A stretch of 64,000 bases of DNA from CAIWHR01 sp963726765 (GTDB lineage Bacteria; Pseudomonadota; Gammaproteobacteria; Burkholderiales; Casimicrobiaceae). The stretch lies in the NCBI GenBank assembly GCA_963726765.1, contig CAVSDH010000012.1, positions 1-64,000 of the forward strand. The letters are read 5' to 3'. The position numbers and the translations under genes are program-made. The notes under the pieces are model-generated. The model worked only from the letters and a program-made list of their open reading frames with translations, ran no database searches and was not told the DNA's origin. Below, in pieces: positions 17,938-26,246 of this stretch (within the stretch, counting starts at the first letter, position 1; every line of letters starts with the position of its first letter).

Positions 17938-18912
17938 ATGACCGACCGCCCGCCCACCGGGACCCGCATCATCGACTCCCATACGGGGGGCGAGCCCACG
18001 CGGGTCGTCGTCACCGGCGGACCGGACCTTGGCAGCGGCAGCATGGCGGAGCGCCGCGCGCGCTTTCGCGATGCGCACGATGCGTGGCGGTCGGCGATCG
18101 TCAACGAACCGCGCGGTTCCGACGTGCTGGTCGGGGCCCTGCTGTGCGAACCGCAGGACAAGTCGTGTTGCTGCGGCGTGATCTTTTTCAACAACGTCGG
18201 CTATCTCGGCATGTGCGGCCACGGGACGATCGGCGTAATGGCGACGCTCGCGCACCTTGGCCGCATCGGGCCGGGCGAGCACCGGATCGAAACGCCGGTC
18301 GGCACCGTCACCGCTCGGTTGCACGACGATGGCGCCGTCACCGTCGCCAACGTCCCGTCGTACCGGCACGCCGAGCGCGTCGCCGTCGATGTTCCGGGCC
18401 ACGGGACCGTGCACGGCGACGTGGCGTGGGGTGGCAACTGGTTCTTCCTCTGCGCGGACCATGGCCTTGTGCTCGAAGCGCGTCGTGTCGGCGAGCTTTC
18501 GGCGTTCGCATCCAGCGTGCGCGAGGCGCTGCGACGAAACGGAGTGACCGGTCGCAACGGAGCCGACATCGATCACGTCGAACTCGTGGGCCCGGCCGCC
18601 GATCCCGCCAACGACGCGCGCAATTTCGTCCTGTGTCCCGGAGGTGCGTACGACCGCTCGCCCTGCGGAACCGGCACCAGCGCCAAGCTCGCGTGCCTCG
18701 CCGCCGACGGCAAGCTCGCGCCGGGAGATCCCTGGCGGCAGGAGAGCGTGATCGGCAGCGTGTTCGTCGGTCGCTACACGCGTCCGTCTGCGGCCCTGTC
18801 CGACGCGCCCGCCAATGCCGTGCTGCCGCAAATCCACGGGCGCGCGTACGTCACGCTCGACGCGCGCCTCATCTTCGACGAGGCGGACGCCCTGACCTGG
18901 GGACTTTGCTGA
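17938..18912 (+). CDS. hypRE: 4-hydroxyproline 2-epimerase (proline racemase family)
   Basis: 324 residues from ATG 17938; the frame is open upstream, but the family starts at IIDSHTGGEPTRVV. Both catalytic cysteines are present: Cys93 in GMCGHGTIG and Cys243 in RSPCGTGTSAK. The Cys/Cys pair and the length fit the epimerases that convert trans-4-hydroxy-L-proline to cis-4-hydroxy-D-proline, rather than 3-hydroxyproline dehydratases (Cys/Thr). The neighbours support this: a DadA-like dehydrogenase and a DapA-like deaminase for the next two steps, and an amino-acid importer. It is cytoplasmic. Its 3' end overlaps the convergent regulator gene by 44 bases. Confidence 0.85.
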   Translation: MTDRPPTGTRIIDSHTGGEPTRVVVTGGPDLGSGSMAERRARFRDAHDAWRSAIVNEPRGSDVLVGALLCEPQDKSCCCGVIFFNNVGYLGMCGHGTIGVMATLAHLGRIGPGEHRIETPVGTVTARLHDDGAVTVANVPSYRHAERVAVDVPGHGTVHGDVAWGGNWFFLCADHGLVLEARRVGELSAFASSVREALRRNGVTGRNGADIDHVELVGPAADPANDARNFVLCPGGAYDRSPCGTGTSAKLACLAADGKLAPGDPWRQESVIGSVFVGRYTRPSAALSDAPANAVLPQIHGRAYVTLDARLIFDEADALTWGLC

Positions 18913-19600
18913 CACCCGGCCGCGAGGCGCGTTGTCGCCCCGGATGCGCGTCAATGTAGTCGCAGAAGAGCCGGAACGCACCCAGGATGTGCTCCCGGGT
19001 GAGCGTCGCCGCGAGTCGCGAGTCGCCCGCCTCGAACGCTTCCAGGATCGCCTTGTGCTCGGCGCGCGCGCGGCGCATCCCGGCGGTCAGCACGAGCTGG
19101 TCGACGAGGTAGCGCTCGGTCTTGTCGAGCGCGGCGTGGATCGCCTCCAGGTGGTACGGCATTCCGCACTCCTGGTAGAGCGTGTAATGGAATTCGCGGT
19201 TGCGCTCGCCCCACTGCACCGGGTCGCGCTCCGCTGCGAACGCCTCGCAGTTCCGGCGCGCCAGCGCCAGCGTCGGCCTCGAAATCCGCTTGACCGCGCG
19301 CGCCACGACCTCGCCCTCGACCAGCGCACGGAAATTGCAGATCTCCTCGATCTGCTCGCGCGACATCGCGGCCACGGTGTACCCGCGGTAGCGGCGGAAA
19401 TGCGCAAGCCCGTGCTGTTCCAGGCGGGTCAGCGCCTCGCGCACCGGGATTCGGCTGGTGTTGAAGTGCAGGGCCAGCTCCTCCTGCCGCAGCGGATGGC
19501 CGTCTTCCAGCGCGCCGGAAATCACGGCCCGGCGCAGGTTCTCGAAGACCACGTCCGCCGCCGACGGCGCGGCCCCCACATTCACCTTGCGGATCTGCAT
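18869..19600 (-). CDS. GntR-family regulator, FCD (FadR/VanR) subfamily
   Basis: 243 residues from ATG 19600, preceded by GAGGGA. The N-terminal winged helix (about 14-77: NLRRAVISGALEDGHPLRQEELALHFNTSRIPVREAL) binds DNA, and the FCD domain (about 85-220) binds the effector. The FCD histidines that usually hold a metal are present in NREFHYTLY, AEHKAILEAF and LTREHILGAF. It is transcribed away from the importer gene at 19775, and a perfect 18-bp palindrome lies between them. It is most likely a repressor of the hydroxyproline genes that is released by hydroxyproline or a pathway intermediate. Confidence 0.88.
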   Translation of the reverse strand: MQIRKVNVGAAPSAADVVFENLRRAVISGALEDGHPLRQEELALHFNTSRIPVREALTRLEQHGLAHFRRYRGYTVAAMSREQIEEICNFRALVEGEVVARAVKRISRPTLALARRNCEAFAAERDPVQWGERNREFHYTLYQECGMPYHLEAIHAALDKTERYLVDQLVLTAGMRRARAEHKAILEAFEAGDSRLAATLTREHILGAFRLFCDYIDAHPGRQRASRPGVSKVPRSGRPPRRR

Positions 19601-19680
19601 TTGTCCCTCGAATCCGGCGGCGCCAGCGCCGTCGCGACGACGCGCGACGGTCCGCCGGGTGCCGATTGTACCGCCCGTTG

Positions 19681-19698
19681 CATATTGGATCCAATATG
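19681..19698. promoter_or_regulatory. Perfect 18-bp palindrome, likely operator of the GntR regulator
   Basis: CATATTGGATCCAATATG is a complete palindrome 80 bases upstream of the regulator start and 76 bases upstream of the importer start. The ATTGGATCCAAT core has the symmetric T-G...C-A layout typical of FCD-type GntR operators. For the plus-strand gene it would lie between a possible -35 TTGCAT (19679-19684) and -10 ATAATG (19701-19706, spacing 16), a position that gives repression. I found no second copy in the window. Confidence 0.8.
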
Positions 19699-19774
19699 GA
19701 ATAATGCCGGGTCCCGGCCGCAACCCGAAGCAGCCGGGAACCGCCCATCACCCCTGCCACCGAAAGGAACGACC

Positions 19775-20590
19775 GTGAACCTGAAGACACTGGTAGCCGT
19801 CGCAGGAACGCTGTGCCTGCTGCTGTCACCCGCGGTACGCGCCGACAAGCTCGACGACATCATCGCGTCCGGCAAGCTTCGCTGCGCCGTCGTGCTCGAC
19901 TTCCCGCCCATGGGCTCGCGCGATGCGAACAACAATCCCGAGGGCTACGACGTCGACACCTGCAACGATCTCGCCAAGGCGCTGGGCGTCAAGCCCGAGA
20001 TCGTGGAGACGCCGTTTCCTGACCGCATCCCGGCGCTCGTCTCCGGCCGCGCAGACGTCGGCGTCGCGTCGACGTCGGACACGCTGCAGCGGGCAAAGAC
20101 GATCGGCTTCTCGATCCCGTACTTCGCGTTCAAGATGGTGGTGCTGACCAAGAAGGGTCTCAACATCGGCACCTACGCCTCGCTCAAGGGCCGCAAGACG
20201 GGCTCGGTCAGCGGCACGTTCGAGGCCATCGCGCTCGAGAACGACGTCAAGAAATGGAACGACCCCAAGGGCTCGTTCCGCGCGTATCAGACGCAGGCCG
20301 ACGTGTTCCTGGCCCTCGCACAGGGGCAGATCGAGGCCACTGTTGTCACGTCGACGGTCGCCTCCGCCACCGTCAAGGCGGGCAAGTACAAGGACCTGGT
20401 GATGGGCGGCGACGCGCCGTATGACATCGACTACGTCGGTCTCATCGCGCTGCGCCAGGAGTACGGGCTCATCAACTACCTCAACCTCTTCGCCCACCTG
20501 CAGACACGCACCGGCCGCGCGCAGGAGCTCTATGCGAAGTGGATCGGCGGCACGATGCCCGATCTGACGGTCAAGGGCGTCTACCGCTAG
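19775..20590 (+). CDS. Polar amino-acid ABC importer binding protein
   Basis: 271 residues from GTG 19775, with AAAGGA upstream. The signal peptide (NLKTLVAVAGTLCLLLSPAVRA) leads into a family 3 solute-binding protein: 'DIIASGKLRCAVVLDFPPMG', 'NPEGYDVDTCNDLAKALGV', 'PALVSGRADVGVASTSDTLQRA'. The arginine and aspartate expected to bind the amino-acid backbone lie in these last segments. Given the genes around it, the likely ligand is hydroxyproline. It is separated from the permease gene by 93 bases that contain a strong hairpin. Confidence 0.88.
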   Translation: MNLKTLVAVAGTLCLLLSPAVRADKLDDIIASGKLRCAVVLDFPPMGSRDANNNPEGYDVDTCNDLAKALGVKPEIVETPFPDRIPALVSGRADVGVASTSDTLQRAKTIGFSIPYFAFKMVVLTKKGLNIGTYASLKGRKTGSVSGTFEAIALENDVKKWNDPKGSFRAYQTQADVFLALAQGQIEATVVTSTVASATVKAGKYKDLVMGGDAPYDIDYVGLIALRQEYGLINYLNLFAHLQTRTGRAQELYAKWIGGTMPDLTVKGVYR

Positions 20591-20604
20591 AGTCCCGGGT
20601 GCGC

Positions 20605-20636
20605 GAGGGCCGGTCCCGCCCGGGGATACGGCCCTC
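20605..20636 (+). other. Intercistronic hairpin after the binding-protein gene
   Basis: GAGGGCCG (20605-20612) and CGGCCCTC (20629-20636) are perfect 8-base arms, with further CCC/GGG pairing inside. There is no T run. Stem-loops here often stabilise the binding-protein message so that it is made in excess over the permeases. Confidence 0.5.
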
Positions 20637-20683
20637 ACGGCGCACTCGCCGGCGCCGCCACCAACGGCCGACGCGCCTGCGCG

Positions 20684-21346
20684 ATGAATTACACGTTTCA
20701 CTGGCACCAGGCGATGGATGCGCTGCCGGCGATGCTCGCCGGCGCGCTCGTCACCATAGAAACGGCGGTGCTGTCGATGGTGATCGGCATCGTCTGCGGC
20801 ATCGCGCTGGCGCTGGCGCGCAACTCGGAATACCGGGTCGCCCGCGGCTTCGCCACCGCGTGGATCGAAACCGCGCGCAACACGCCGGCGCTGTTCCAGA
20901 TCTACATGACGTACTTCGGCCTCGGCTCGCTCGGTATCTTCGTGGATTCGTTCCCCGCGCTGCTGATCGGCATTTCGTTCAACAACGCAGGCTACCTCGC
21001 CGAGACATTCCGCGGGGGCCTGCGCGCGGTGCCGCCGACGCAGATGCGCGCGGCGCGCTCGCTCGGCATGAGCGCGCCCCAGGCGTTTCGCCTCGTCGTG
21101 CTGCCGCAGCTCATGCGCACGGTGTTCCATCCGATGACCAACCAGATGGTCTGGGCGATCCTGATGACCTCGCTCGGCGTCGTCGTCGGGCTGACGACCG
21201 ACCTGACCGGCGTCACGCAGGAGCTCAACGTCCGCACGTTCCGCACGTTCGAGTTCTTCGCGATGGCGGCGGTCATCTACTACGTGCTGACCAAGGTCGT
21301 CACGCTGTCGGCACGGCTCGTTGCGTCGCGCCTGTTCCGGTACTGA
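20684..21346 (+). CDS. Polar amino-acid ABC importer permease 1
   Basis: 220 residues with about five membrane segments. It belongs to the HisM/GlnP family, with the start typical of His/Glu/Gln-type permeases (ALVTIETAVLSMVIGIVCGIALALAR). The ATPase-docking EAA loop is 'AETFRGGLRAVPPTQMRAARSLGMS', which matches the family's E-x-x-R-G-(15)-A-A-R-S-L-G. It forms the inner-membrane channel with the next gene, whose start follows 8 bases after this stop. Confidence 0.9.
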   Translation: MNYTFHWHQAMDALPAMLAGALVTIETAVLSMVIGIVCGIALALARNSEYRVARGFATAWIETARNTPALFQIYMTYFGLGSLGIFVDSFPALLIGISFNNAGYLAETFRGGLRAVPPTQMRAARSLGMSAPQAFRLVVLPQLMRTVFHPMTNQMVWAILMTSLGVVVGLTTDLTGVTQELNVRTFRTFEFFAMAAVIYYVLTKVVTLSARLVASRLFRY

Positions 21347-21354
21347 GCAGCGTC

Positions 21355-22009
21355 ATGGACCACACCGACTTCACGTCGACCGACCTGCTCTTCATGCTGC
21401 ACGGGCGCCGGCGTCACGCTGGCCCTGACGTTCTGGGCAGTGCTGGGCGGCACGCTGATGGGGCTGGGATTCGGTGTGGCGCGCGCTAGCGCTCCGCGCT
21501 GGATCAACGCGGCGATGGGCGCGGTGCTCGACGTCTTCCGCTCGATTCCGCTGCTGATCCAGTTCGTCCTGGCCAATTCGTTCAAGTCGATCATCGGCCT
21601 CGACGTCTCGGCGTTCACGGTCGCGTGCGTGATGCTGGCGATCTACACGTCCGCCTATTGCACCGAGATCGTCCGCGCGGGCATGCTGGCGGTGCCGACG
21701 ACGACGCGCCGCGCATCGCGATCGCTGGGGATGACCTGGTGGCAGGATCTGCGTTACATCGTGTACCCGATCGCGCTGCGCGTGGCACTGCCCTCGTGGA
21801 CCGGGTTGACGCTTGGGGTGATGAAGGACACCGCGCTCGTGCTGTGGATCGGGATCGTGGAGCTCCTGCGCTCGTCGCAGGTGATCGTCACCCGCATCCA
21901 GGAGCCGCTGCTCGTGCTGTCGATCTGCGGACTGATCTATTTCCTGATGAGCTTCCCGATCTCGCGGCTCGGCGTGTATCTGGAGACGAAATGGCGCGAA
22001 AATGATTGA
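21355..22009 (+). CDS. Polar amino-acid ABC importer permease 2 (frameshifted as sequenced)
   Basis: The second channel subunit, also of the HisM/GlnP type. The docking loop is CTEIVRAGMLAVPTTTRRAS followed by RSLGM. The frame changes at GGG 21403-21405: the sequence before it reads MDHTDFTSTDLLFMLHG, and the next expected residues, AGVTLALTFWAVLGGTLMG, lie in another frame. Removing one G restores a 217-residue protein, the normal length. The stop overlaps the start of the ATPase gene by 8 bases, which supports an intact, coupled gene and a sequence error. Confidence 0.85.
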
Positions 22010-22725
22010 GATAGAGGACGTTCACAAGTCGTTCGGCGCGCTGGAAGTGCTGAAGGGCGTGTCGATGACGGTCGACAAGGGCGAGGTCGTCTCGGTGATC
22101 GGCGGGTCGGGCTCCGGAAAGTCGACGCTGCTGATGTGCATCAACGGCCTCGAGCACATCCAGGGCGGACGGATCGTCGTCGACGGCGTCGACGTGCACG
22201 CCCGCGGCACCGACCTCAACCGCCTGCGGCAACGGATCGGCATCGTCTTCCAGCAGTGGAACGCCTTCCCCCACCTCACGGTCCGCGAGAACGTGATGCT
22301 GGCGCCGCGCAAGGTGCTGGGCAAGAGCGTCGAGGAGGCCGACGAAGCCGCAACGACGCAGTTGCGCAAGGTGGGGCTCGGCGACAAGCTCGACGTCTAC
22401 CCGGCCAAGCTCTCCGGCGGCCAGCAGCAGCGGATGGCGATCGCGCGGGCGCTCGCGATGTCGCCCGCGTACATGCTGTTCGACGAGGTCACCTCGGCGC
22501 TCGATCCGCAGCTCGTGGGCGAAGTGCTGGACACGATGCGCATGCTGTCGAGCGAGGGGATGACGATGATCGTCGTCACCCACGAAATCGGCTTCGCGCG
22601 CGAGGTGTCGCACCGTGTCGCCTTCTTCAAGTCCGGGCGTATCCACGAGATCGGCCCGCCCGAGCAGGTGATCGGCAGGCCGCGCGAAGCCGGAGACCGC
22701 GCTGTTCCTCAAATCCGTGCTCTGA
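22002..22725 (+). CDS. Polar amino-acid ABC importer ATPase (frameshifted near its end as sequenced)
   Basis: Walker A is GGSGSGKST, the Q-loop FQQWNAFPHLTV, the signature LSGGQQQRMAIARAL, Walker B YMLFDEVTSALDP, and the switch histidine VVTHEIGFAREV. At 22692-22693 an extra G changes GEP-type ending sequence. The corrected C-terminus reads REAETALFLKSVL and stops at TGA 22723-22725, giving 240 residues, exactly as in the family. As sequenced, the frame runs through into the next gene and makes a false 561-residue ATPase-DapA fusion. Confidence 0.88.
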
Positions 22726-22793
22726 ATCGGGAGCGGCGAGCGCCGCATCCCGGATCGGCATTCCATTCCACTCAACCTTCGAGGTTCCACATC

Positions 22794-23687
22794 ATGTGGC
22801 AAGGCGTCATTCCCGCAGTCACCACCAAGTTCAACCAGGACGGCAGCCTCGATGCCGCGGAGATGCGCCGCTGCTATCGGATGCTGATGGACGCCGGCTG
22901 CGACGGCCTCGTCGCCTGCGGCTCGCTGGGCGAAGGACCCATGCTCACGCACGCAGAACGCATCGACGTGCTGAAGCTGTGCAAGGAAGCGACCGGTTCC
23001 AAGCCTGCCCTGCTCACCGTTTCCGAAGCCGCGACGCGCGACGCCTGCGCGCTCGCCGAGAAGGCCGCGAAGGCGGGCGCCGACGGCATCATGGTCGTCC
23101 CGAGCCCGATCTACCACACCGACCGCCGCGAAACCGTGGCGACCCTGCGCGCCGTCGCCGCAGCCGGCGATCTGCCCGTGATGATCTACTCGAACCGCAT
23201 CGCCTACCGCGTCGACGTCACCACCGACATGCTGGAGGAGCTCGCCGACGACAGGCACTTCGTCGCGGTGAAGGAATCCTCGGACGACATCCGTCGCACG
23301 ATCGAGATCGCCAACCGTCTCGGCAATCGGTACGACATCTTCACCGGCGTCGACAACCTCGCGTTCGAGGCGCTCGCCGTCGGCGCCGTCGGCTGGATCG
23401 CCGGCGTGATGGCGTTTCCGCGCGAGACCGTGGCGGTCTACCGGTTGATGCGGGCCGGCCGCCACGCCGAGGCGCTCGCCATCTATCGCTGGTTCCGCCC
23501 GCTGCTCGACCTCGACGTGTCGACCTACCTCGTGCAGAACCTGAAGCTCGTCGAGGCGCTCGTCATCGGCACCAACGATCGCGTCCGCGGGCCGCGGTTA
23601 TCGCACGTCGGCGAGCGTCGAGCCGCGATCGAATCGCTGGTGCGGGACGCTCTCGCGAAGCGACCCGTGCTGCCCGACTTCGCATGA
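22794..23687 (+). CDS. DapA-family lyase, probable pyrroline-4-hydroxy-2-carboxylate deaminase
   Basis: 297 residues from ATG 22794, the standard length for the DHDPS/NAL superfamily. The Schiff-base lysine is Lys160 (HFVAVKESSDD) and the catalytic tyrosine is Tyr132 (VMIYSNR). The GSLGEGPMLTHAER segment corresponds to the G-T-T-G-E motif of DapA, but with Ser-Leu in place of the Thr pair, so it is not a lysine-biosynthesis enzyme. In hydroxyproline pathways a DapA relative deaminates the D-hydroxyproline dehydrogenase product to 2-oxoglutarate semialdehyde. The position between the importer and dehydrogenase genes fits this role well. Confidence 0.8.
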   Translation: MWQGVIPAVTTKFNQDGSLDAAEMRRCYRMLMDAGCDGLVACGSLGEGPMLTHAERIDVLKLCKEATGSKPALLTVSEAATRDACALAEKAAKAGADGIMVVPSPIYHTDRRETVATLRAVAAAGDLPVMIYSNRIAYRVDVTTDMLEELADDRHFVAVKESSDDIRRTIEIANRLGNRYDIFTGVDNLAFEALAVGAVGWIAGVMAFPRETVAVYRLMRAGRHAEALAIYRWFRPLLDLDVSTYLVQNLKLVEALVIGTNDRVRGPRLSHVGERRAAIESLVRDALAKRPVLPDFA

Positions 23688-23736
23688 ATCGGATTTTCCT
23701 TCAGCGTCAGCGCGAACCCGCGAGGCATACCCGTCG

Positions 23737-24840
23737 ATGAAGATCACGACCATCAACGTCTACCAGGTCGACCTTCCGCTCAAGGAAGGCCGCTACAACT
23801 GGTCCAACGACAACAGCGTCGCGGTATTCGATGCGACCATCGTCGAGGTCGAGACCGACGCCGGGCTGTCGGGCTATGGCGAGAGCACGCCGCTCGGCTC
23901 GGCGTATCTCCCCGCTTACGCCGCCGGCGTGCGCGCCGGCCTCCGCGAAATCGGGCCGAAGCTGATCGGCATCGATCCCACCGATCTCGGCGTGCTCAAT
24001 CGCCGAATGGACGCGCTGCTGCGCGGCCACCCTTACGTCAAGGCGGCGGTCGACAACGCCTGCTGGGACATCCTGGGCCAGGCGGCCGGCATGCCGGTCT
24101 GGAAGCTCCTCGGCGGCCGGCAGCAGCAGGACCTGAAGCTCTACCGCGCGATCTCGCAGGAAGCACCCGAGGTCATGGCGCGGAAGATCGACGGCTACCG
24201 CAAGGAGGGATACACCAAGTTCCAGCTGAAGGTCGGCGGCGACCCGGGCGACGACATCGTGCGGATCCGGCAATGCCGCGAAATTCTCGCCCCGACCGAA
24301 TTGCTGATCGCCGACGCGAACACCGGCTGGACGATGCACGAGGCGGCGCGCGTCGTGGCCGCCGTCCGCGACCTCGACGTCTACATCGAGCAACCCTGCC
24401 CGACCTACGAAGAATGCCTGACGATCCGCCGGCGCACGGCGTTGCCCTTCGTCCTCGACGAGAACATCGAGGGCATGGCGTCGCTGCTGCGCGGCATCGA
24501 GGACCACGCGTTCGACGCGATCAACCTCAAGATCTCGAAGGTGGGCGGCCTGACGCGCGCGCGGCAGATGCGCGATCTCTGCATCGCGGCGGGCGTGGTG
24601 ATGACGATCGAGGACACCTGGGGCGGCGACTTCGTCACCGCGGCGATCGCGCACCTCGCGCAGTCGACGCCGGCGGAGTTCGTGCTGTCGACGACCGACT
24701 TCAACAGCTATGGCACCCGGGACATCGCCACGGGCGCGCCGAAACGGATCAACGGCGTCATGAACGCGAGCGACGCGCCCGGCCTCGGCTGCAGGCCGAT
24801 TCGCGACGCGCTCGGCGCGCCCGTGGCGACGTTCAAGTGA
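23737..24840 (+). CDS. Enolase-superfamily cis-3-hydroxy-L-proline dehydratase (likely)
   Basis: 367 residues of the mandelate racemase/muconate lactonising subgroup. The acid/base lysine is in the K-x-K of KFQLKVGG (Lys165), the metal ligands are Asp193 (IADANTGW), Glu218 (VYIEQPCPTYEE) and Asp241 (FVLDENIEG), and Lys265 lies opposite (INLKISKVGG). The opening MKITTINVYQVDLPLKEGRY and the 'LYRAISQEAPE' segment closely match, as I recall it, the characterised enolase-type cis-3-hydroxy-L-proline dehydratases. These make pyrroline-2-carboxylate from 3-hydroxyproline. 4-Hydroxyproline-betaine epimerases are close relatives and remain a possibility. Confidence 0.78.
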   Translation: MKITTINVYQVDLPLKEGRYNWSNDNSVAVFDATIVEVETDAGLSGYGESTPLGSAYLPAYAAGVRAGLREIGPKLIGIDPTDLGVLNRRMDALLRGHPYVKAAVDNACWDILGQAAGMPVWKLLGGRQQQDLKLYRAISQEAPEVMARKIDGYRKEGYTKFQLKVGGDPGDDIVRIRQCREILAPTELLIADANTGWTMHEAARVVAAVRDLDVYIEQPCPTYEECLTIRRRTALPFVLDENIEGMASLLRGIEDHAFDAINLKISKVGGLTRARQMRDLCIAAGVVMTIEDTWGGDFVTAAIAHLAQSTPAEFVLSTTDFNSYGTRDIATGAPKRINGVMNASDAPGLGCRPIRDALGAPVATFK

Positions 24841-24926
24841 GCGGTCCCGATGGGCGGGTCCCGCACGCGATGACGCGGAACGCGCATGCCGATGCCTGAC
24901 GCGCGCCTCGTGCCGAGCAAGTCGGC

Positions 24927-26225
24927 ATGACGGCCCCCGAAGCGCCCCTGGGACCGTTTCCCGCAACCGGGCGCTCGTGCGATGCACTCGTGATCGGCGC
25001 CGGCACGGTCGGCCTTGCGATCGCGCTGCGGCTGCAGGAGGACGGCCGGCAGGTGACGGTGATCGACCGCACGGGCGTGGCGGCGGAAGCGAGCGGCGGC
25101 AACGCCGGCGCGCTCGCGTTCACCGACGTGCTTCCGCTCGCGTCACCCGGCATCCTGCGCAAGGCGCCGCGCTGGCTCCTCGACCCGCTCGGCCCGCTGG
25201 CCATCCGCCCGACGTACCTGCCGCGCATCGCGCCGTGGCTCTTCCGGTTCTGGCGCGCGAGCTGGCCCGATCGCGTGCGCGCGAGCATCGCGGCGCAGGC
25301 CGCATTGATGGACCTGTCGCTCGTCGAGACATTGGCGATGCTCGCGTCCGCGGGAGCGAGCGACATGCTGAGAAGCGACGGCGTGCTGCACGTCTACGAA
25401 TCCGAGACCGAGCTCGAAGCGTCGCGGCCGGGCTGGCAGGCGCGCGCGGAACACGGCATCGCGTTCACGCATCTTCACGGCCCGCAGGCGATCGCCGAGC
25501 TGCAGCCCGGTCTGTCGCCGGCACTGGTCGCGGCAACGTTTCTTCCGGGCTGGAAGACCGTCACCGACCCGATGCTCCTGACGCTGGCGCTGGCGCGACG
25601 TTGCAGGGAACGGGGCGGACAAATCCATCGTGCCGAGGCGCTGGCGGTCGAGCCGGTCGACCAAGGAGCCGTCGTCCGCCTCGGTGAAGGCCAGAGCGTC
25701 ACCGCGCGACACGTCGTGGTCGCCGCCGGCGCCTGGTCGCATCGGCTCGCGCGTACGCTGGGCGAGCGCATCCCGCTCGAGACGGAACGCGGCTACAACA
25801 CGACCCTGCCCGTCAACGCGTTCGATCTGCGGCGCCAGATCACCTTCGGCGGCCACGGCTTCGTCGTGACGCCGCTCGCCTGCGGCGTGCGCGTCGGCGG
25901 CGCGGTCGAATTCGCCGGCCTCGACGCGCCTCCGGATTACCGGCGTTCGGCGACGTTGCTCGCCAAGGCCAAGCGATTCATGCCCGGCCTCGTGACCGAG
26001 GGCGGCACGCAGTGGATGGGATTTCGCCCGTCGCTGCCCGATACGCTGCCGGCCATCGGCTCCGCGGCGCACTCGGAAAACGTCGTCTACGCGTTCGGCC
26101 ACGGTCACCTCGGGTTGACGCAGGCCGCCGCCACCGCGCGGATCGTCGCCGACATCGTCGCGCGCCGGCCGCCTGCACTCGATCTTGTGCCGTTTCGCCC
26201 GCAGAGGTTCGCGCGCGCCGGCTGA
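24927..26225 (+). CDS. DadA-like FAD-dependent D-hydroxyproline dehydrogenase (likely)
   Basis: 432 residues. The dinucleotide-binding motif VIGAGTVGLAIALRLQ lies at 22-37, and the second FAD segment is EASGGNAGALAF. The C-terminal part carries RPSLPDTLPAIG and FGHGHLGLTQ, both typical of DadA-type D-amino-acid dehydrogenases. It should oxidise cis-4-hydroxy-D-proline to pyrroline-4-hydroxy-2-carboxylate and pass electrons to the membrane, linking the epimerase and deaminase steps. The first ~15 residues precede the fold, and the ATG 24927 start is plausible but not strongly marked. A D-proline or generic D-amino-acid dehydrogenase is the alternative. Confidence 0.82.
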   Translation: MTAPEAPLGPFPATGRSCDALVIGAGTVGLAIALRLQEDGRQVTVIDRTGVAAEASGGNAGALAFTDVLPLASPGILRKAPRWLLDPLGPLAIRPTYLPRIAPWLFRFWRASWPDRVRASIAAQAALMDLSLVETLAMLASAGASDMLRSDGVLHVYESETELEASRPGWQARAEHGIAFTHLHGPQAIAELQPGLSPALVAATFLPGWKTVTDPMLLTLALARRCRERGGQIHRAEALAVEPVDQGAVVRLGEGQSVTARHVVVAAGAWSHRLARTLGERIPLETERGYNTTLPVNAFDLRRQITFGGHGFVVTPLACGVRVGGAVEFAGLDAPPDYRRSATLLAKAKRFMPGLVTEGGTQWMGFRPSLPDTLPAIGSAAHSENVVYAFGHGHLGLTQAAATARIVADIVARRPPALDLVPFRPQRFARAG

Positions 26226-26246
26226 CTGCGCAGGGAAACGCCAACC

